Shown here: positions 11,438 to 22,721 of the stretch, one piece after another
How positions within the stretch are numbered: the stretch's first letter is position 1
How the letters are laid out: every line of letters begins with the position of its first letter
Source: Zygnema cylindricum
Lineage: Eukaryota; Streptophyta; Zygnematophyceae; Zygnematales; Zygnemataceae
Reading direction: 5' to 3'
NCBI GenBank assembly: GCA_037447655.1
Contig: JBBHKE010001405.1
Location: 126,001 to 190,000 of the forward strand
DNA length: 64,000 nt
The notes under the pieces: model-generated
The model's input: the letters and a program-made list of their open reading frames with translations, nothing else
What the model was told of the DNA's origin: nothing
The model's database searches: none
Translations under genes and position numbers: made by a program

Positions 11438-13700
11438 TCAAAACAATCCTAACTTAGGCCTTCCTCTCACAAAGACATCATACATAAAAACTTTAGTTAA
11501 CATGTCTGCTGCTTCTTCACCCGTTGGTACAAAAATGAACTCAATCTCACCAGCATTTACTAAGTCTTTCACAAAATGCCACTGAATCCTAATGTGCTTA
11601 GTCCTCTTATGAAACACTGGATTCTTAGCCAATGGAATAGTAGACATACTATCTGAAAACAACTTCATACACTTAATAATAATTCCCAACTCAGTTAACA
11701 TTTCTCTTAACCAAATTGAAGCTTTGGCAGCATGAGAAGTCGCCATATATTTTGCCTTCGTTGAACTCAAGGCCACCATAGGTTGAAGTCTTGAACTCCA
11801 CGAAATCGCACCTCCACATAATACGAAAGCGAAACCGGATGCTGACTTTCCTGTGTCGAAGTCTCCACCCCAATCGGAATCGCAATATCCTAAATAATCT
11901 AACTCTGAATTTGCCTTATAAACTAAACCATAACTTAACGTTCCAACCAAATATCTAAAAATCCTTTTAACACTCCCAATGATACTTCTTAGGTGCTTGA
12001 CAATATTTACTCACAATACTAACAGCAGCTGAAATATCTGGTCTAGTTCTAACACTAATATACATCAAACTACCAACTGCTTCTCTATAAGGTACATCAA
12101 TTGTTGGCTCACTTTCTGCTTTACTCAAGTGAACTCTAGGATCAAAAGGTGTACTTAAAGGCTTAGCATTCAACATAGAGAACTTAGCTAAGACTTCTTT
12201 ACAATATTGTTCCTGACTAAGTTTCAAGGAACCAAACTCATCTTGTATCACCTCAATACCAAGAATGTACCTAGCTTGTCCTAAATTAGTAACTTTGAAG
12301 AATTAACTAAGAAAACATTTGAATTCCTGAATACTTTCAAGACTATCTGAAATCATAATAAAATCATCAACATACACATTGAAAATAATTTGATCAACTC
12401 CTTCTCCTTTCACATAATCACCTAAATCCGAAAATGTACGTACAAACCAAAATCCAAAAGTACCTTATGAAGACGAGTATACCAAGTCTTGTTGCTTGCT
12501 TAAGTCTATAGAAAGACTTGTTCAACTTCCACACATTTCCAGGTTTGTCTGAAACTCCATCTGGAATCTTCATGTAAACTTCTTTTTCCAATTCTCCATT
12601 TAGAAAAGCAGTTTCCACATCCATTTGGTGGATATGCTTTCTCTTAGCAACAACAATCGCAATAATCATCCTTAAACTATCAAACTTAACCACGGGTGTA
12701 TATGTTTCTGTATAATCTATACCTTCTTTTGGCTGAAAACCTTTACCAACTAATCTTGCCTTATACTTAATAATTTCACTTGATGCACCCGTCTTAGTCT
12801 TAAATACCCATTTACAATCAATAGCTTTTTTTCCCTTTGGTAAAACTACTTCTTCAAATGTTCCATTATCAATAATAGACTTAAGTTCTTTCTCAAAAGC
12901 TGGTTTCCACTTTTCATTCCAATCACTTGATGCTACAGCTTCTGAATAGGACTTAGGATCCCCATTCAGAGGCTCACTCAGTAATTGCTATAAAAGAAAC
13001 TCATTTAATCTAGCATCTGAGATAAAATTAACCGACTTATCTCTAGCACTCATATAAAGAGTTAATCTCTCAGGAGCCTTTCCTTTATTCGCTCGATTAC
13101 TTCTCCAAACAACAACTTCTTCTTCAACAACATCATCTCTCTCTTCCTTCTCACTTATAGATGGCAAGCTTACATTCACTTCTTTGTCTGCTAAGGGATC
13201 TTTCACTAGACTTAGAACTTTGACTTCCATTCTCACTTTTCAAACTTTCAGAATCTGGTTGGGAGGATTTAGATCTCTTACCAACCTTAACAATTTTTTT
13301 TTTCTTCAGTGGAAATTCTTCTTACTCCTCTTCGTCACTCAGGTCATTAATTTTGAACTCCTCCAAATTGGTCTCTTCCTCAAAATCCAAACTTTCTCCG
13401 TTATCCTTTCTAAACTCCATTGTTTTTGCAAAATCTTCGTGAAACTCTACATTCTTGGATTCGATAACTGTTCGAGTAGCGGGATTGAAAACACTGTATT
13501 GACTTGAATTTTGACTATACCCAACAAAGATACATGTCCATGATCTAGAGCTGAATTTTCCCGCTCGATATCTTTTCTCGATGTAGACAGTGGCTCGGCA
13601 TCCCCAAATCCTCAAATGTTGAACAAATGGAATCTTGCCACTCCACAATTCTTCAGGTGTTTTATCTCCAGAAATCGAAGTTAGTCTTCAATTACAAATG
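11438..13700 (-). pseudogene. C2 integrase C-terminus, reverse transcriptase and RNase H, broken
   Basis: The integrase C-terminal region is at 13648-13322 (LRIWGCRATVYIEK). A charged linker lies at 13236-12988. Reverse transcriptase is at 12693-12418 (HQMDVETAFLNGELEKEVYM); its active site YVDDF is encoded near 12375 but lies outside any long frame. RT continues at 12251-11967 (EAVGSLMYISVRTRPDI). RNase H is at 11950-11438, with YCDSDWGGD, GGAISWSS and ALSSTKAKYMA, then the C-terminal LTKVF. Several frameshifts and stops separate the pieces (about 13320, 12985, 12415 and 11960), so no active polymerase is encoded. Confidence 0.88.
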
Positions 13701-13744
13701 TAATTTGCTGTAAGAACAACTTCTCCCCAAAGCCTGACACTATA

Positions 13745-14684
13745 TTAAGTGCTATTTAACATAGCTCTAACCATATTTTGAAGTGTCCTATTCTTCCTCT
13801 TAGCAATGCCATTAGACTCAGTTGTGTAGGCAACCGTAAATTGCTGCTTAATCCCTCTTTTCTGACAAAAGCTTTTAAAAGCGACAAATTCTCCTCCATT
13901 ATCTGATCTAAATGCTTTTAACTTTCTTTCAGTTTCTCTCTCAGCCATTACAACAAATTCTCGAAACTTATATAACGCTTCTGACTTATGTTTCAACAAA
14001 TATACCCAACTCTTTCGACTATAATCATGCACAATTACAAAAATATATTTATGTCCTCCTAGACTTAATGGTTTGACGTCTCCATTTAAGTCTACATGAA
14101 CAAGCTCAAGGGGAGCACTAGCTCTATACCTCACATCTTTGATAGGATGACATTTTCTAATATGTTTTTCTTTGCTACAACCATTACAACCTTGAACTTT
14201 TTTTTCCGGAAACACACTTTAATCCTCTTAGTGCTCCACTTTTCATCATATTCTATATATAAGACTCTGAAGTATGACAAAGTCTATGATGCCTTAAACT
14301 TAAATCTCCTCTTTCATAACTTACAGCATTGACTGAAATTACTGAACTCTGATCTTTCTGTGGTCTAATCCATTTTATTTTACTTTGCAAACTATCAGTT
14401 ACATAACCTTCTCCAAATTGATTTCCTTCTCTATCTTGGAAAACTATTCTTCCATTTTCAAACGAGGTTACTCTTCCACCATTCTTTAGTTTCTCAGGAA
14501 CATTAACAAGGTTTACAACTCCATCAAGAAAATACAAAGTGTTGTTCAAATTCACTTTCTTTACAACAACTTGGCCATTCACATTCTTGACAGGTAAATC
14601 TAATCTGACAGTTCCCACTGTATCTATTGCGACAACATGTCCTCTAGCAACCGTAATAGTCTTAGGAACTGTAAATTTTCTCAA
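13745..14684 (-). pseudogene. C2 protease end and integrase, broken
   Basis: 14684-14253 covers the protease C-terminal half and the region before integrase, including the His pair of the zinc domain (LRHHRLCH). 14215-13745 carries the CX2C of the same domain (GCNGCSKEKH), the first catalytic Asp (HVDLNGD), the second (RSDNGGEF) and the third-residue region TTESNGIAKRKNRT with Glu retained. A stop and frameshift between 14253 and 14215 split the zinc domain. The D,D,E triad itself looks intact. Confidence 0.85.
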
Positions 14685-16094
14685 ATCCGTAAAAAACTAA
14701 GATTACTACAAACATGATGAGTTGCTCCAGAATCAACTATCCAATCTTTATAACTTTGACTTCCACATGCGGAATTTGCAGAATTGACAACAACATTCCC
14801 ATCTTCTTTCATCATCATAGAAAAGTTTAGAGGCTTATCGCCTTGATCTTGAATAGTGGGTTTGATTTCCTCCTCCACGTGATTGTCCGAATCTTCCAGG
14901 ACCTCGTCCTTGTTGTCCACTTGGACCTCTTCCTCTATCCAAGTAGTAAGATGATCCTCCTCCATTTCGTTGAAAGCATTGAGCACTAACATGTCCCCAT
15001 TTCCAACAAATATTGCATTGCTTTTCCCTATCTGGACAGTTAGTAGCCATGTGTCCAAACTTATTACACTTATAACAAGTAACATGACTTATATCACCTT
15101 GATCGCTATAACTTCTTCCAAATCCTGAATACTGAAAGTTGTTTCTACCCCCTCTTTATCTAAACCTTCCTCTACCTCCACAACCACGTAGAGAATATAC
15201 CTCAGACGTGTCAGTGAGGTTTACATTACTATTTCCAAATCCTCTACTCTCTTTCTCTTTACTCTTGTCTGCACCTTTTAGAAGATTAATAGCAAAATCA
15301 AAAGTAGGGTCTTTTGTAGATCTTATAACTTCTACTGTGACATCAAACTTAGATGGTAATCCATTTAGAAAAACGAATACTTTTTCATCTTCAGAAGGAA
15401 ACTTTCTTGCGCTATTCAACTGCTTTATCAAAACATTAAATCTTTTTAGAGCATCATCAATCGACTCATTACTCTTCATCCTAAACTGAATAAATTCTTG
15501 AAATACATAATTAGACTTAGTTGTAAATCCTTTCTCATACAAATTTTGAAGATGAGTCCAACAAGCATAAGGTGTATTATTAGTTAACATATGCCCATGA
15601 ACCGAACTACTACTACTCTGAAGTAATGCAGTTATAGGTGCCATATCTTTAGTATCACACTTTTTCCTTCCTTTTGCATCCAATGGTCTTTTTTCTTTTC
15701 CTGTAAGTATTTTCCACAATTTCTTTGGAGTAAAGGTTCCTTGAATATATCTCTTCCATACAGGATAATTATTTCCATTTAACATAATAGTTTTAGAAGA
15801 CACCTTATAATCTGACTTTTCATCTGAACCTGACTCATCACCATCATCATAAAAAGGTACTTGCAATTTGCCCTTTTTGACTTTCTTTTTAGAACTCTCA
15901 TCATCTGAATTGCCACCAAAGGTTGGAGTTTTACCAAAAGATTGCCCTTCTCTTTTTGCCTTTAGAAATTCATAAAGTTCCTCCATAGTCGCTGGATCAA
16001 ATTGAATTGTGAGACTCTCCTTTGCCATTGATAGCTTCTCCGATTCTCCAACTCCAAAAGTGACTTCAGTGTCGGAGTATTCCTCCACCATCAC
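14681..16094 (-). pseudogene. C2 gag with two zinc knuckles, and protease start
   Basis: A 312-codon gag piece (16094-15156) starts about 42 nt after the primer-binding site. It contains the copia gag hallmark LNGNNYPVWKRYIQGTF near 15790-15740 and the UBN2-like region (YEKGFTTKSNYVFQEF, LNGLPSKFDVTVE). Just beyond its stop, in shifted frames, are two CX2CX4HX4C zinc knuckles, CYKCNKFGHMATNC (about 15080-15040) and CNICWKWGHVSAQC (about 15025-14980). Two knuckles in tandem are unusual for copia gag, which normally has one. The protease motif WIVDSGATHH is at about 14745-14715. The gag frame is otherwise long, so the break near 15156 may be the main lesion here. Confidence 0.88.
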
Positions 16095-16135
16095 TTATAA
16101 ACTCTTAATCAATTCTTAACTCCACTCTAAATAAA

Positions 16136-16151
16136 CACTGCTCCGATACCA
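16136..16151 (-). other. Primer-binding site of C2, tRNA 3'-end type
   Basis: The minus strand reads TGGTATCGGAGCAGTG, two bases after the LTR end. It matches the usual plant copia site TGGTATCAGAGC (3' end of initiator tRNA-Met) with one mismatch. Confidence 0.88.
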
Positions 16152-16153
16152 AT

Positions 16154-16811
16154 TGATAGGAATAAGAGTCAAATCGGAATGTGCTCACAATCACTCAAAT
16201 ATCTCAATGCGAAAGCAAAATTAAAATCAAAACAAACATTATAACTTATTGAAAGCTCATTATCCAAGATAGAGGCAAATAGAATACTCAATAAAATAAA
16301 CTCATATTAACTCAATCCTTAAACAGTACACTTTACTTCATTTTTTTTCTAATTATTATTTCTAATTAATTATACCACACTCACACGATTGCTTTTTAAC
16401 TTATTCACGGAAATAATCTAGAACACTATTTCTAGAAGTGTCTAAATGTACTTAGACGCAAATATGGTACATCGCAAAGTGAAACTACTAGAAACAAAAC
16501 AGACAAGTCTTTGTACGACAAACTTAACTTACGCGAAACGAAACTACTACACGTACGTCGCGCGAAACGAAACTTCTCGACGTAGGTACTAGAACTTAAA
16601 CGAAACAAAAAATAAATCAAATCAAATCAAATCGCGTACACGCGAAACGTTCACGCACGAAATACAAAATCAAACTAAACGAAACAAAACCAAAATACGC
16701 AAACCGACGCACGACCAAATCAAATGAAACTGACGCGCGACTAAATCTATACCACACTAACTACGAACCAACATTACGTAAACGTAAATTCTAACATTGA
16801 TAATCCTAACA
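16154..16811 (-). repeat. 5' LTR of C2 element
   Basis: 658 bp. Differs from the 3' LTR mainly by an extra AATTATTATTTCT-like stretch near 16345 and point changes. Confidence 0.92.
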
Positions 16812-16816
16812 AAGGG

Positions 16817-17065
16817 ATCTAGGTTTATGAAACCCTGAGATGTTGTGGGGAAAGTAGGGAAAGTAGGTAAAGTGACAGGAGGAGAGATCGCAGGTTGTGA
16901 ATTTGGCGTATCTAATGACAATGTCGGAGAAGGTGTAAAATTGGTGTTACCCAAGAGAGAAACAATGGGAAGAGGATTGTTTACGTGAGAAACTAAACGA
17001 AGTGTTCCAGGTGTTTTATTGGTCCGTTGATCCGTTGTGTTTCACAACGTGTTTTCAGCCATAAT
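16817..17065. other. Intergenic, nothing recognised
   Basis: Flank of the C2 insertion. Contains short direct repeats (GGGAAAGTAGG, GGGGAAAG) but no convincing coding or structural feature. Confidence 0.5.
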
Positions 17066-17480
17066 TTTTGCCCCACAAACAAGCTTCGGTCAAATTCACC
17101 ATAAATAGTATGGATGGAGCCAGAAATTAGAAAATTGTACCAAAACAGAAAAATGTTGTTGTTCTTTTAAAATGTTTGTTTTGTATTTATTGTGAAGCAG
17201 GTTGACGGAAAAAAACAGCACTCCCACAAACAAGCTTCCATCAAATTCACCATATATAGTGTGGTTAGTGCCAAAAATCGAAAACTGTACCAAAACAGAA
17301 AAATGTTTTCTTTCTTTTAGAATGTTTGTTTTGTATTTATTGTGAAGCAGGTTGACGGAAAAAAACAGCACTCCCACAAAGAATCTTCCGTCAAATTCAC
17401 CATAAATAGTGTGGTTACTGCCAGAAATTAGAAAACTGTACCAAAACAGAAAAATGTTTTCTTTCTTTTAAAATGTTTGG
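17066..17480. repeat. Tandem repeat, 150-bp unit, about 2.8 copies
   Basis: CACCATAAATAGTRTGG recurs at 17098, 17248 and 17398, an exact 150-bp period. Each unit holds ACAAACAAGCTTCNGTCAAA, CTGTACCAAAACAGAAAAATG, a T-rich stretch and GTTGACGGAAAAAAACAGC. Open frames on the minus strand simply follow the repeat. It could be a minisatellite or the internal repeats of a non-autonomous transposon. Confidence 0.92.
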
Positions 17481-18145
17481 TTTTTATACCTTCCGTGGTG
17501 GTTGAAAAACGTCGCTCTGAATATTTTCTCCCGCTCCCTTCCGTTGCCCTTAAAGCCAACTTGTGGCAGAATGCGAAATAGTGTACTTTGAAGTGGTGAA
17601 TGGCGCTCAAGGTGAAAGTGGCAGTGAGGGCGACTAGCAGTGGCAAACTTTTCACCTTTCTGTCGAAGGCCACTGCAGCCTCGAGACCCCTGTAAAAAAA
17701 AACGATGTACTATCGGACAAAAACCAACAACCGTGTACTTTTTTCTTTCGTCAAAAAATTTCAAAAACTTTCACACGTGGGAGTATATTTTTCTATTGGT
17801 GTAAGTGGTTTTACTTAGCTTAAAAGACATTGTCGATGTTGTTTATGATAAGTTTGAAGATGACGTGACAGTGGGTCGAAAAAACGCAAGACGACAAATT
17901 TTCGTACATCCTAAGTTGGATAATGACGCAAATCGTACTTTAAAAATTTGCGATTTCTTCGTATGGTTGCAACTTAGGCAGTATGCCGCTAAGTTATTAA
18001 GGAAAACGACAGAAAAAAACCCGAACTTAGTCACATGGGGCCGCACCCTAAGAGGGGAAAAGTTCTGGTGAAATATATTTGTCTTTTGTTGGAGCTCTCT
18101 CGTCTTGCAATCTTTGCTTCCGCAAGTTCATCTGTCTTTCCTCTA
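17481..18145. other. Unassigned stretch with one plus-strand frame
   Basis: Contains an 88-codon frame on the plus strand (17805-18071), rich in Lys and Asp. I recognise no family, see no splice-supported context and find no second copy in the window. Probably spurious. The remainder shows nothing. Confidence 0.25.
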
Positions 18146-18409
18146 TTATATTGTAGTCCTATCTATACACTTTCCGCCGTTTCCCGCGCCCTCGAATGCG
18201 TCCCCCGCGCAGCGACAATTGGCGGAGCATCGCTTCTGGCACCAAGCGACGGCTGCCGCGCGACTGCCGACGAACGAGTACGGACCGTACGCTTTCAGAG
18301 ATATCGCCCATCCGGCAACTTTCCGGTATTCTTCACGATGATGCTCCGCTTGTTCTGTCGTTTCTGCCGGCAAAGAAACTTCGAAAACAACAACAAACGA
18401 CAACAACAA
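18146..18409 (-). pseudogene. Truncated copy of the PAN-like exon (third paralogue)
   Basis: Matches the PAN exon of paralogue A (23354-23055) almost base for base from the acceptor region down to about 18176. The residues ETTEQAEHH, KAYGPYSFVGSRAAAVAWC and the following Cys-rich part (CQKRCSANCRC) are kept. The region encoding the last conserved Cys of the domain is lost because the sequence diverges at about 18176. The acceptor region here reads TTTGCCGGCAG instead of TTTGCAG. No downstream exon follows, so this is a gene fragment. Confidence 0.6.
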
Positions 18410-18719
18410 AATAAGGAAAAACGGGCGTCAACAAAGTGGGTTGCAGACAAGCGACAAGATTCGAATGTTATTCCCACCTCGTACGGATGAAAGTACGCAA
18501 AAGGTATAACATCTAGGACACTTTCTCATACCGTACGGATCCGTACATGAACTTATGAAGTGCAGGTCCCCTGTTTCTCTTATTTGTTCCCTTCATCTCT
18601 TACTCCGCTTCCCGTCCAGAAAACAACCTTAGAACAAAATTAATAAATACGGATGAACCCATGAAACGACAAAAACAGTCTCATGGGGGCTCCTATCTTT
18701 TCAGCTCCTCGTCCCTTTA

Positions 18720-19110
18720 ATCATCTGCCACGTGGCAACTGTCCATTTTGACACCTGGCAGCCTTTCATAACGCCACACGGCCAGTCCACAATTCACCGC
18801 GTGGCGATTCAGCAGTTTCCCTTGCGGCAATTCTACAGTTCGCCATGTAGCATTAGCCCCGTGGCAGCTTTGCAATTTGCCACGTGGCACATGTATACTT
18901 TGCCACGTGAAGCTCAAATTACCATGCGACACTTTAATTTTACCACTTGGCCGCTCTCCAGTTCATCAATTTGACACGTGACAGCTCAACAGTGTGCCAC
19001 GCGGCAGCTCTGCACTTTGTCACGTGGCAGCTCTGCAGTCCTCCTCCCATTGGCTGGTGAGAGGAACTCACCAATGTGTGCCACGTGGAGGTCGGAAGTG
19101 GAGGCAGCTG
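18720..19110. promoter_or_regulatory. G-box (CACGTG) repeat array, copy 1
   Basis: Degenerate 20-24-bp repeats built on TGCCACGTGGCAG, with CACGTG cores near 18728, 18881, 18903, 18974, 19023 and 19083 and many one-base variants. It lies upstream of the truncated PAN exon in the same relative position as at 24000-24470. CACGTG is the classical plant G-box bound by bHLH and bZIP factors. Whether these sites regulate anything is inference. Long apparent frames here are artefacts of the repeat. Confidence 0.7.
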
Positions 19111-19791
19111 TGATGGGGAGACAGGAAATCAAAAAAGACAAAGGGAGGGAGGGGAGAAGCTAGCAGAAAGTGAAGGATTAACAAGCTTGCAAAACGGTGT
19201 GAATTTGGAACATCTCCGGTCCTTCAATTTTGGGCAAAATAAAGAACTTTCCACAAGGCGTCATTAAAAACACGAAGGTTTATGTTTGAATTATTTTGTT
19301 GAAATTATGAGTCTTGCAGGGGATTTCAGCCATAAAAATGACTGTTTAGATGATTGTTTTTCAGTGCGTCAATCATTATGTTTTTCGTGACGTCACCTAA
19401 TCCGTCGGTAAAACAGAGGATGGCGATCGACAGAAAGAGACGCGAGAATTGGACGAGAGGGCAGGAGAGTGCCATATTCAGTATGAAAGTGGGCGTATTT
19501 GATGGAGAACGAGACAAAAAAAAAAAAAAACCTGCCAAAGCACTCATTCAAACACACGAACTTGTCGCACAATGCTAACTCTAGTAATGGTGTTATGACA
19601 GTTAATGTTTATTAGTTTAGCGTGACCATTATTATCCTGTGGATTATTATCATTTGACCCGTGAGGAAGCTTAAACCTTCACATTTAAAGCTGCGCTTAT
19701 CTTATAACGTTGCTTTTTCCATAGTCATTTCTTTTTCAAGACTGGTAACCAGCTGCTTTCTTTGCTTGCACTGGCAATCAGCACCGCCCAT
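19111..19791. other. Upstream flank of third paralogue
   Basis: Continues the similarity to 24490-24970, including the shared palindrome TGACGTCA at 19388-19395 (also near 24815), a CRE/bZIP-type site. No coding frame of note. Confidence 0.5.
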
Positions 19792-19976
19792 CGCTATTAC
19801 AATAAAGGGAATATGAACGTAACGCAAAAATTAGAATACAAAAACTAACGTAGTGTTGGGATATGTGGCGAACTGCTGTCCAATCCCTTAGCTCATGTTG
19901 TTAGCACTATTTCATGATTTCGGCCGAAAAAGGTAACGACGGGTAAAGTTATTATCTGTAATAGCGATGGGCGGTA
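19792..19976. mobile_element. MITE with CACCGCCCATCGCTATTAC ends
   Basis: Inverted ends CACCGCCCATCGCTATTAC (19792) and GTAATAGCGATGGGCGGT (ending 19975) enclose about 185 bp with no coding capacity. The ends are a variant of the CACCG...TTAGCG family seen at 23526, 26199 and 41641. The TA target duplication is not clean here. Confidence 0.65.
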
Positions 19977-20751
19977 TAGCGGCTGATCTTGCTTTAATGC
20001 AAAGGAAGAACAGTGATGGCGTGATTTCACTTTCTAGTACATTTATTTCGCAATCCGAAAAACATTAGAGATCCTATTGTGTTACGATCATATTGTAATC
20101 TTTTGCTGTCGCATACATGACTTTTATGAAAGAGTTCACGACACATCCCAACAGGAAACCAGAATACGATATGTTCATAATGGAATACAGCCCTAAGAAT
20201 CAGCCTCTCACAGTGCTTTGTTCTTCCAGCACGGTGGTGCACAATAATGGTGAATAGGATTTGCACACTAAAGCCTAATGAAGGAAATATAGCTTTTACT
20301 CGACATGTAACGGCACTACTTTCAGTTTAGAAGCAGAAGCATACAACTGAGGTTTATATTGTCTTGCTTTACATCACATTGTAATGGCAGGCCATTGGAG
20401 CGTCTTAGACCTCCTACATATCCTACTCAGGGGATTGGTCAAGGGCATGTGATTTCTTTGAAATTTTCCAATCAATATTAGTGGTAGGTTTTATTTTTTT
20501 TCTGTTCAGTAAGTGTTTCATGATTATTTTTGCTCATGTACATACCACATAAATGCATTACATAAAAGATGGTGGTCAATATTTTCGGCCCAGTATTTCG
20601 ATGGCAGTGAAAAATTTATTAGGGAATAATACAAAAGGAATTTTGAATCACCTTTATCCAGTTAACTTAAAACATCGAAAGAAAGTGCAACTTCACACCT
20701 ACTTACCCAAAAGTACATCTACGGTAAATGCCACACTAAACATAACCCGAC
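19977..20751. other. 3' flank of paralogue A, nothing recognised
   Basis: No convincing gene. A 79-codon minus-strand frame (20266-20027) has no recognisable motif. The region may include the 3' untranslated part of the minus-strand gene ending at 20752. Confidence 0.4.
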
Positions 20752-20927
20752 TTAAAGTACATCATCTGACTTTAGTTCATCATCCGTCTTTAGTTCATCA
20801 TCTGACGTTGTCTTTTTCATGTTAGCGTAACATGCACAACAAAACACTGCCACAATGCTAGCTACGCTTGCGATTCCTCCAAGCACACCTAAAATAGTGC
20901 GGTTCACAGTCTTGTCGATCCAAGCAA
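20752..20927 (-). CDS. Paralogue A terminal exon: transmembrane segment and acidic tail
   Basis: After a good splice acceptor (TTTTTCATTCTTTGGCAG, exon from 20927) the frame reads AWIDKTVNRT, then a hydrophobic segment ILGVLGGIASVASIVAVF followed by CCACYANMKK. It ends with a repeated acidic tail SDDELKTDDELKSDDVL and a TAA at 20752. Short Asn-linked site (NRT), one membrane span, a basic stop-transfer and a short cytoplasmic tail describe the C-terminus of a type I membrane protein. Entry phase is 1, which matches the phase at the end of the proline-rich exon (21474). No second copy of this exon occurs elsewhere in the window. Confidence 0.6.
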
Positions 20928-21473
20928 CTGCCAAAGAATGAAAAAATCAAAACAAGTACACTGCCCATCTCTGTTAGTGTTTAACATTTTTCAGGCAATC
21001 GAAAGTACATTTTCTCGTCACAGAGTTCTCCTATTCTCAATCGTGGCATCACTTTTAAAAGGGGAGACAGTTCCTCTATTAAATGAAACCCGAAAGAGCA
21101 AAAAAATGTCATACATCTATCAAGAATGGGGAGTGTACAGGTTAAAACAAGATAGTTGTAAATTAACCAATGCTGAACCATTTACTGTCCACTTGGAAGA
21201 CAATATGGTATACAAACCTCCAAATTCCAAAACTACGAGAAAGAAACAGAAAAAATAGCTGGGAGACAAATGAAATACAAAAAACAAATTGTCATTTGCC
21301 AGTGTGACTAAGGTTTCTTGCGAAAATTACAACAATTTACAGGTGCCATATATGTTTGTCTTGATTGAAACAATGCTTGATATAATCGCTGTGTATTTAT
21401 TGCATTAGAATGTTAAGAGTGCCCACTAAACAAAAAACATTTTTCTAAACTGTCTCTCAGTTTAGGCTTTTAC

Positions 21474-21708
21474 CTTCAGGAGGAGATGGAGATGGAGGAA
21501 AAACAAGAGGTGGAAAAGTAACATTTGGAAAAAAAAATGGTGGAAAAACAAAGAATGATGGATCACTCACTGAAAGAGCCAAACAGAAAAAGTTAGAGGA
21601 TGATTCAAAAACATAGCTTACAAGTTTCAAATCCAGAATGATACGATCGTCAGTTGCTTCTACCCTGACTAAGGTGATGTGTTTCTTCAATTTAGACTTC
21701 ATCGGTGT
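21474..21708 (-). CDS. Paralogue A juxtamembrane, proline-rich exon
   Basis: A continuous frame runs from about 21708 to the donor CCTGAAG|GTAAAA at 21474. It encodes a strand-like part (HITLVRVEATDDRIILDLKL) followed by a Pro/Phe-rich stalk (FVFPPFFFPNVTFPP, then SPSPPE). The same exon is recognisable in paralogue B at about 29420-29160, where the protein pattern is kept (ITLIGVEAHDEHIILEL, then Pro/Ser repeats), suggesting past selection on protein. Measured against the B frame, A carries one extra base near the exon start: 235 nt, where phase-1 introns on both sides would need a multiple of three. Either A has a frameshift, or the 5' splice choice differs. Function unknown. Confidence 0.45.
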
Positions 21709-21759
21709 CTTAAACAATTGTCATTCGATAAAAAAATAAACTCGCAAAAGTTAACGATT

Positions 21760-22720
21760 TGCCAAGTCTAAACCCGCATAAGAATTTTTGACATTTTTTA
21801 CTCTACTGTTATAATACATAATTAGCATCCCTACTTGAAAAATCATCCCATACACCGTTGCCACATTCTCGCACTTCACCATAAAAACAAACCATAATTC
21901 AACAATTTCAAAGTGTTTCTGTGGTATCAATGCTCTCTATAAATAATCTGTTAAACTAAAAACTATAGCAAAAAAACCATAATTGAGCACTGTAAAACGT
22001 TAATACTGCTCACTGTGATTAGTGAGGATTCTTTTAAAATTATAAAGCGGAATGTGACTGCTTGGAAAAAACTATATTCCTAAACTGACTTCAATTCTAG
22101 TTAACCTTTAGAAAAATTTGAAGGTGGAAGTTATAAAACAGGAGCTTTTAAAATATTCAAAAAATTGTACGGTTTTTCAAGTTTTGAATCATATTTCCTA
22201 AGAGTTTCTGGAGCATAGGAATGCGACCAATGTATACCAATTCCCTGTACAAAAACCTGACAGTTTTTGTAGAAAAATGGCAAAACTAATAACACTACGG
22301 CTCGTAACTTTAAGGAATAAAAAATACGACATCTGTAGGCAGAAACTGAAGTCTACTACACCGTAGTGAATTATCAACGTTAACACTTATAATTACCTAC
22401 ATTGACTTATGTTTTGCAACCTAGCTTACTGTGGCAATGCAGTCAATTCGACAGAAAAAGCAAAAAATTGCATAAACTGGTTAATGAATGACACGCATCT
22501 GAAATTTGACAGGATTAGAGACTCATAAGTGTGTTCCCTGAATCCAGTATTAAAGCAAGAAGTTACTTGACAAATTCCTGCTCTGTTCGTACTCCAATAT
22601 GACAGCAGGATGTGAAGTGACACACCACTGTTCTCATTCGTTTGTTACAGCAGGTTTGAAGTGACGTGACATAGCACTGCAGAGTTATTTCAGCATTACA
22701 GAAGGGTGTGACGTGACATA
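21760..22720. other. Intron of paralogue A
   Basis: A/T-rich, matches non-coding parts of B (29450-31020) and C (58111-58640). Compared with B it lacks the second PAN-like exon and the second proline-rich exon, so either A lost a segment or B gained one. Confidence 0.45.
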
Positions 22721-22721
22721 C

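Larger units (their letters stand above)
10744..16816 (-). mobile_element. Complete Ty1/copia element, family C2
   Basis: A 6063-bp element (10749-16811) flanked by a perfect 5-bp duplication, AAGGG at 10744-10748 and 16812-16816. Both LTRs begin TGTTAGGATT and end ATTCCTATCA on the minus strand. Order on the minus strand: 5' LTR, primer-binding site, gag, protease, integrase, RT, RNase H, polypurine tract, 3' LTR, which is the copia order. All domains are present but the frame is broken into about ten pieces. The LTRs differ by scattered changes and a small indel near 16345, so insertion is not recent. Confidence 0.95.

Noticed and set aside
17066-17480. CRISPR-like array or regularly spaced repeats
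   Set aside because: Repeats are long, contiguous and without unique spacers; the genome is eukaryotic.
17805-18071. 88-codon plus-strand frame as a gene
   Set aside because: No recognised motif, no second copy and no splice or promoter context.
18717-19163. Open frames with repeated CHV/ATW patterns over the G-box array
   Set aside because: A periodic palindromic repeat yields open frames on both strands; no start context, splice sites or conservation beyond the repeat.
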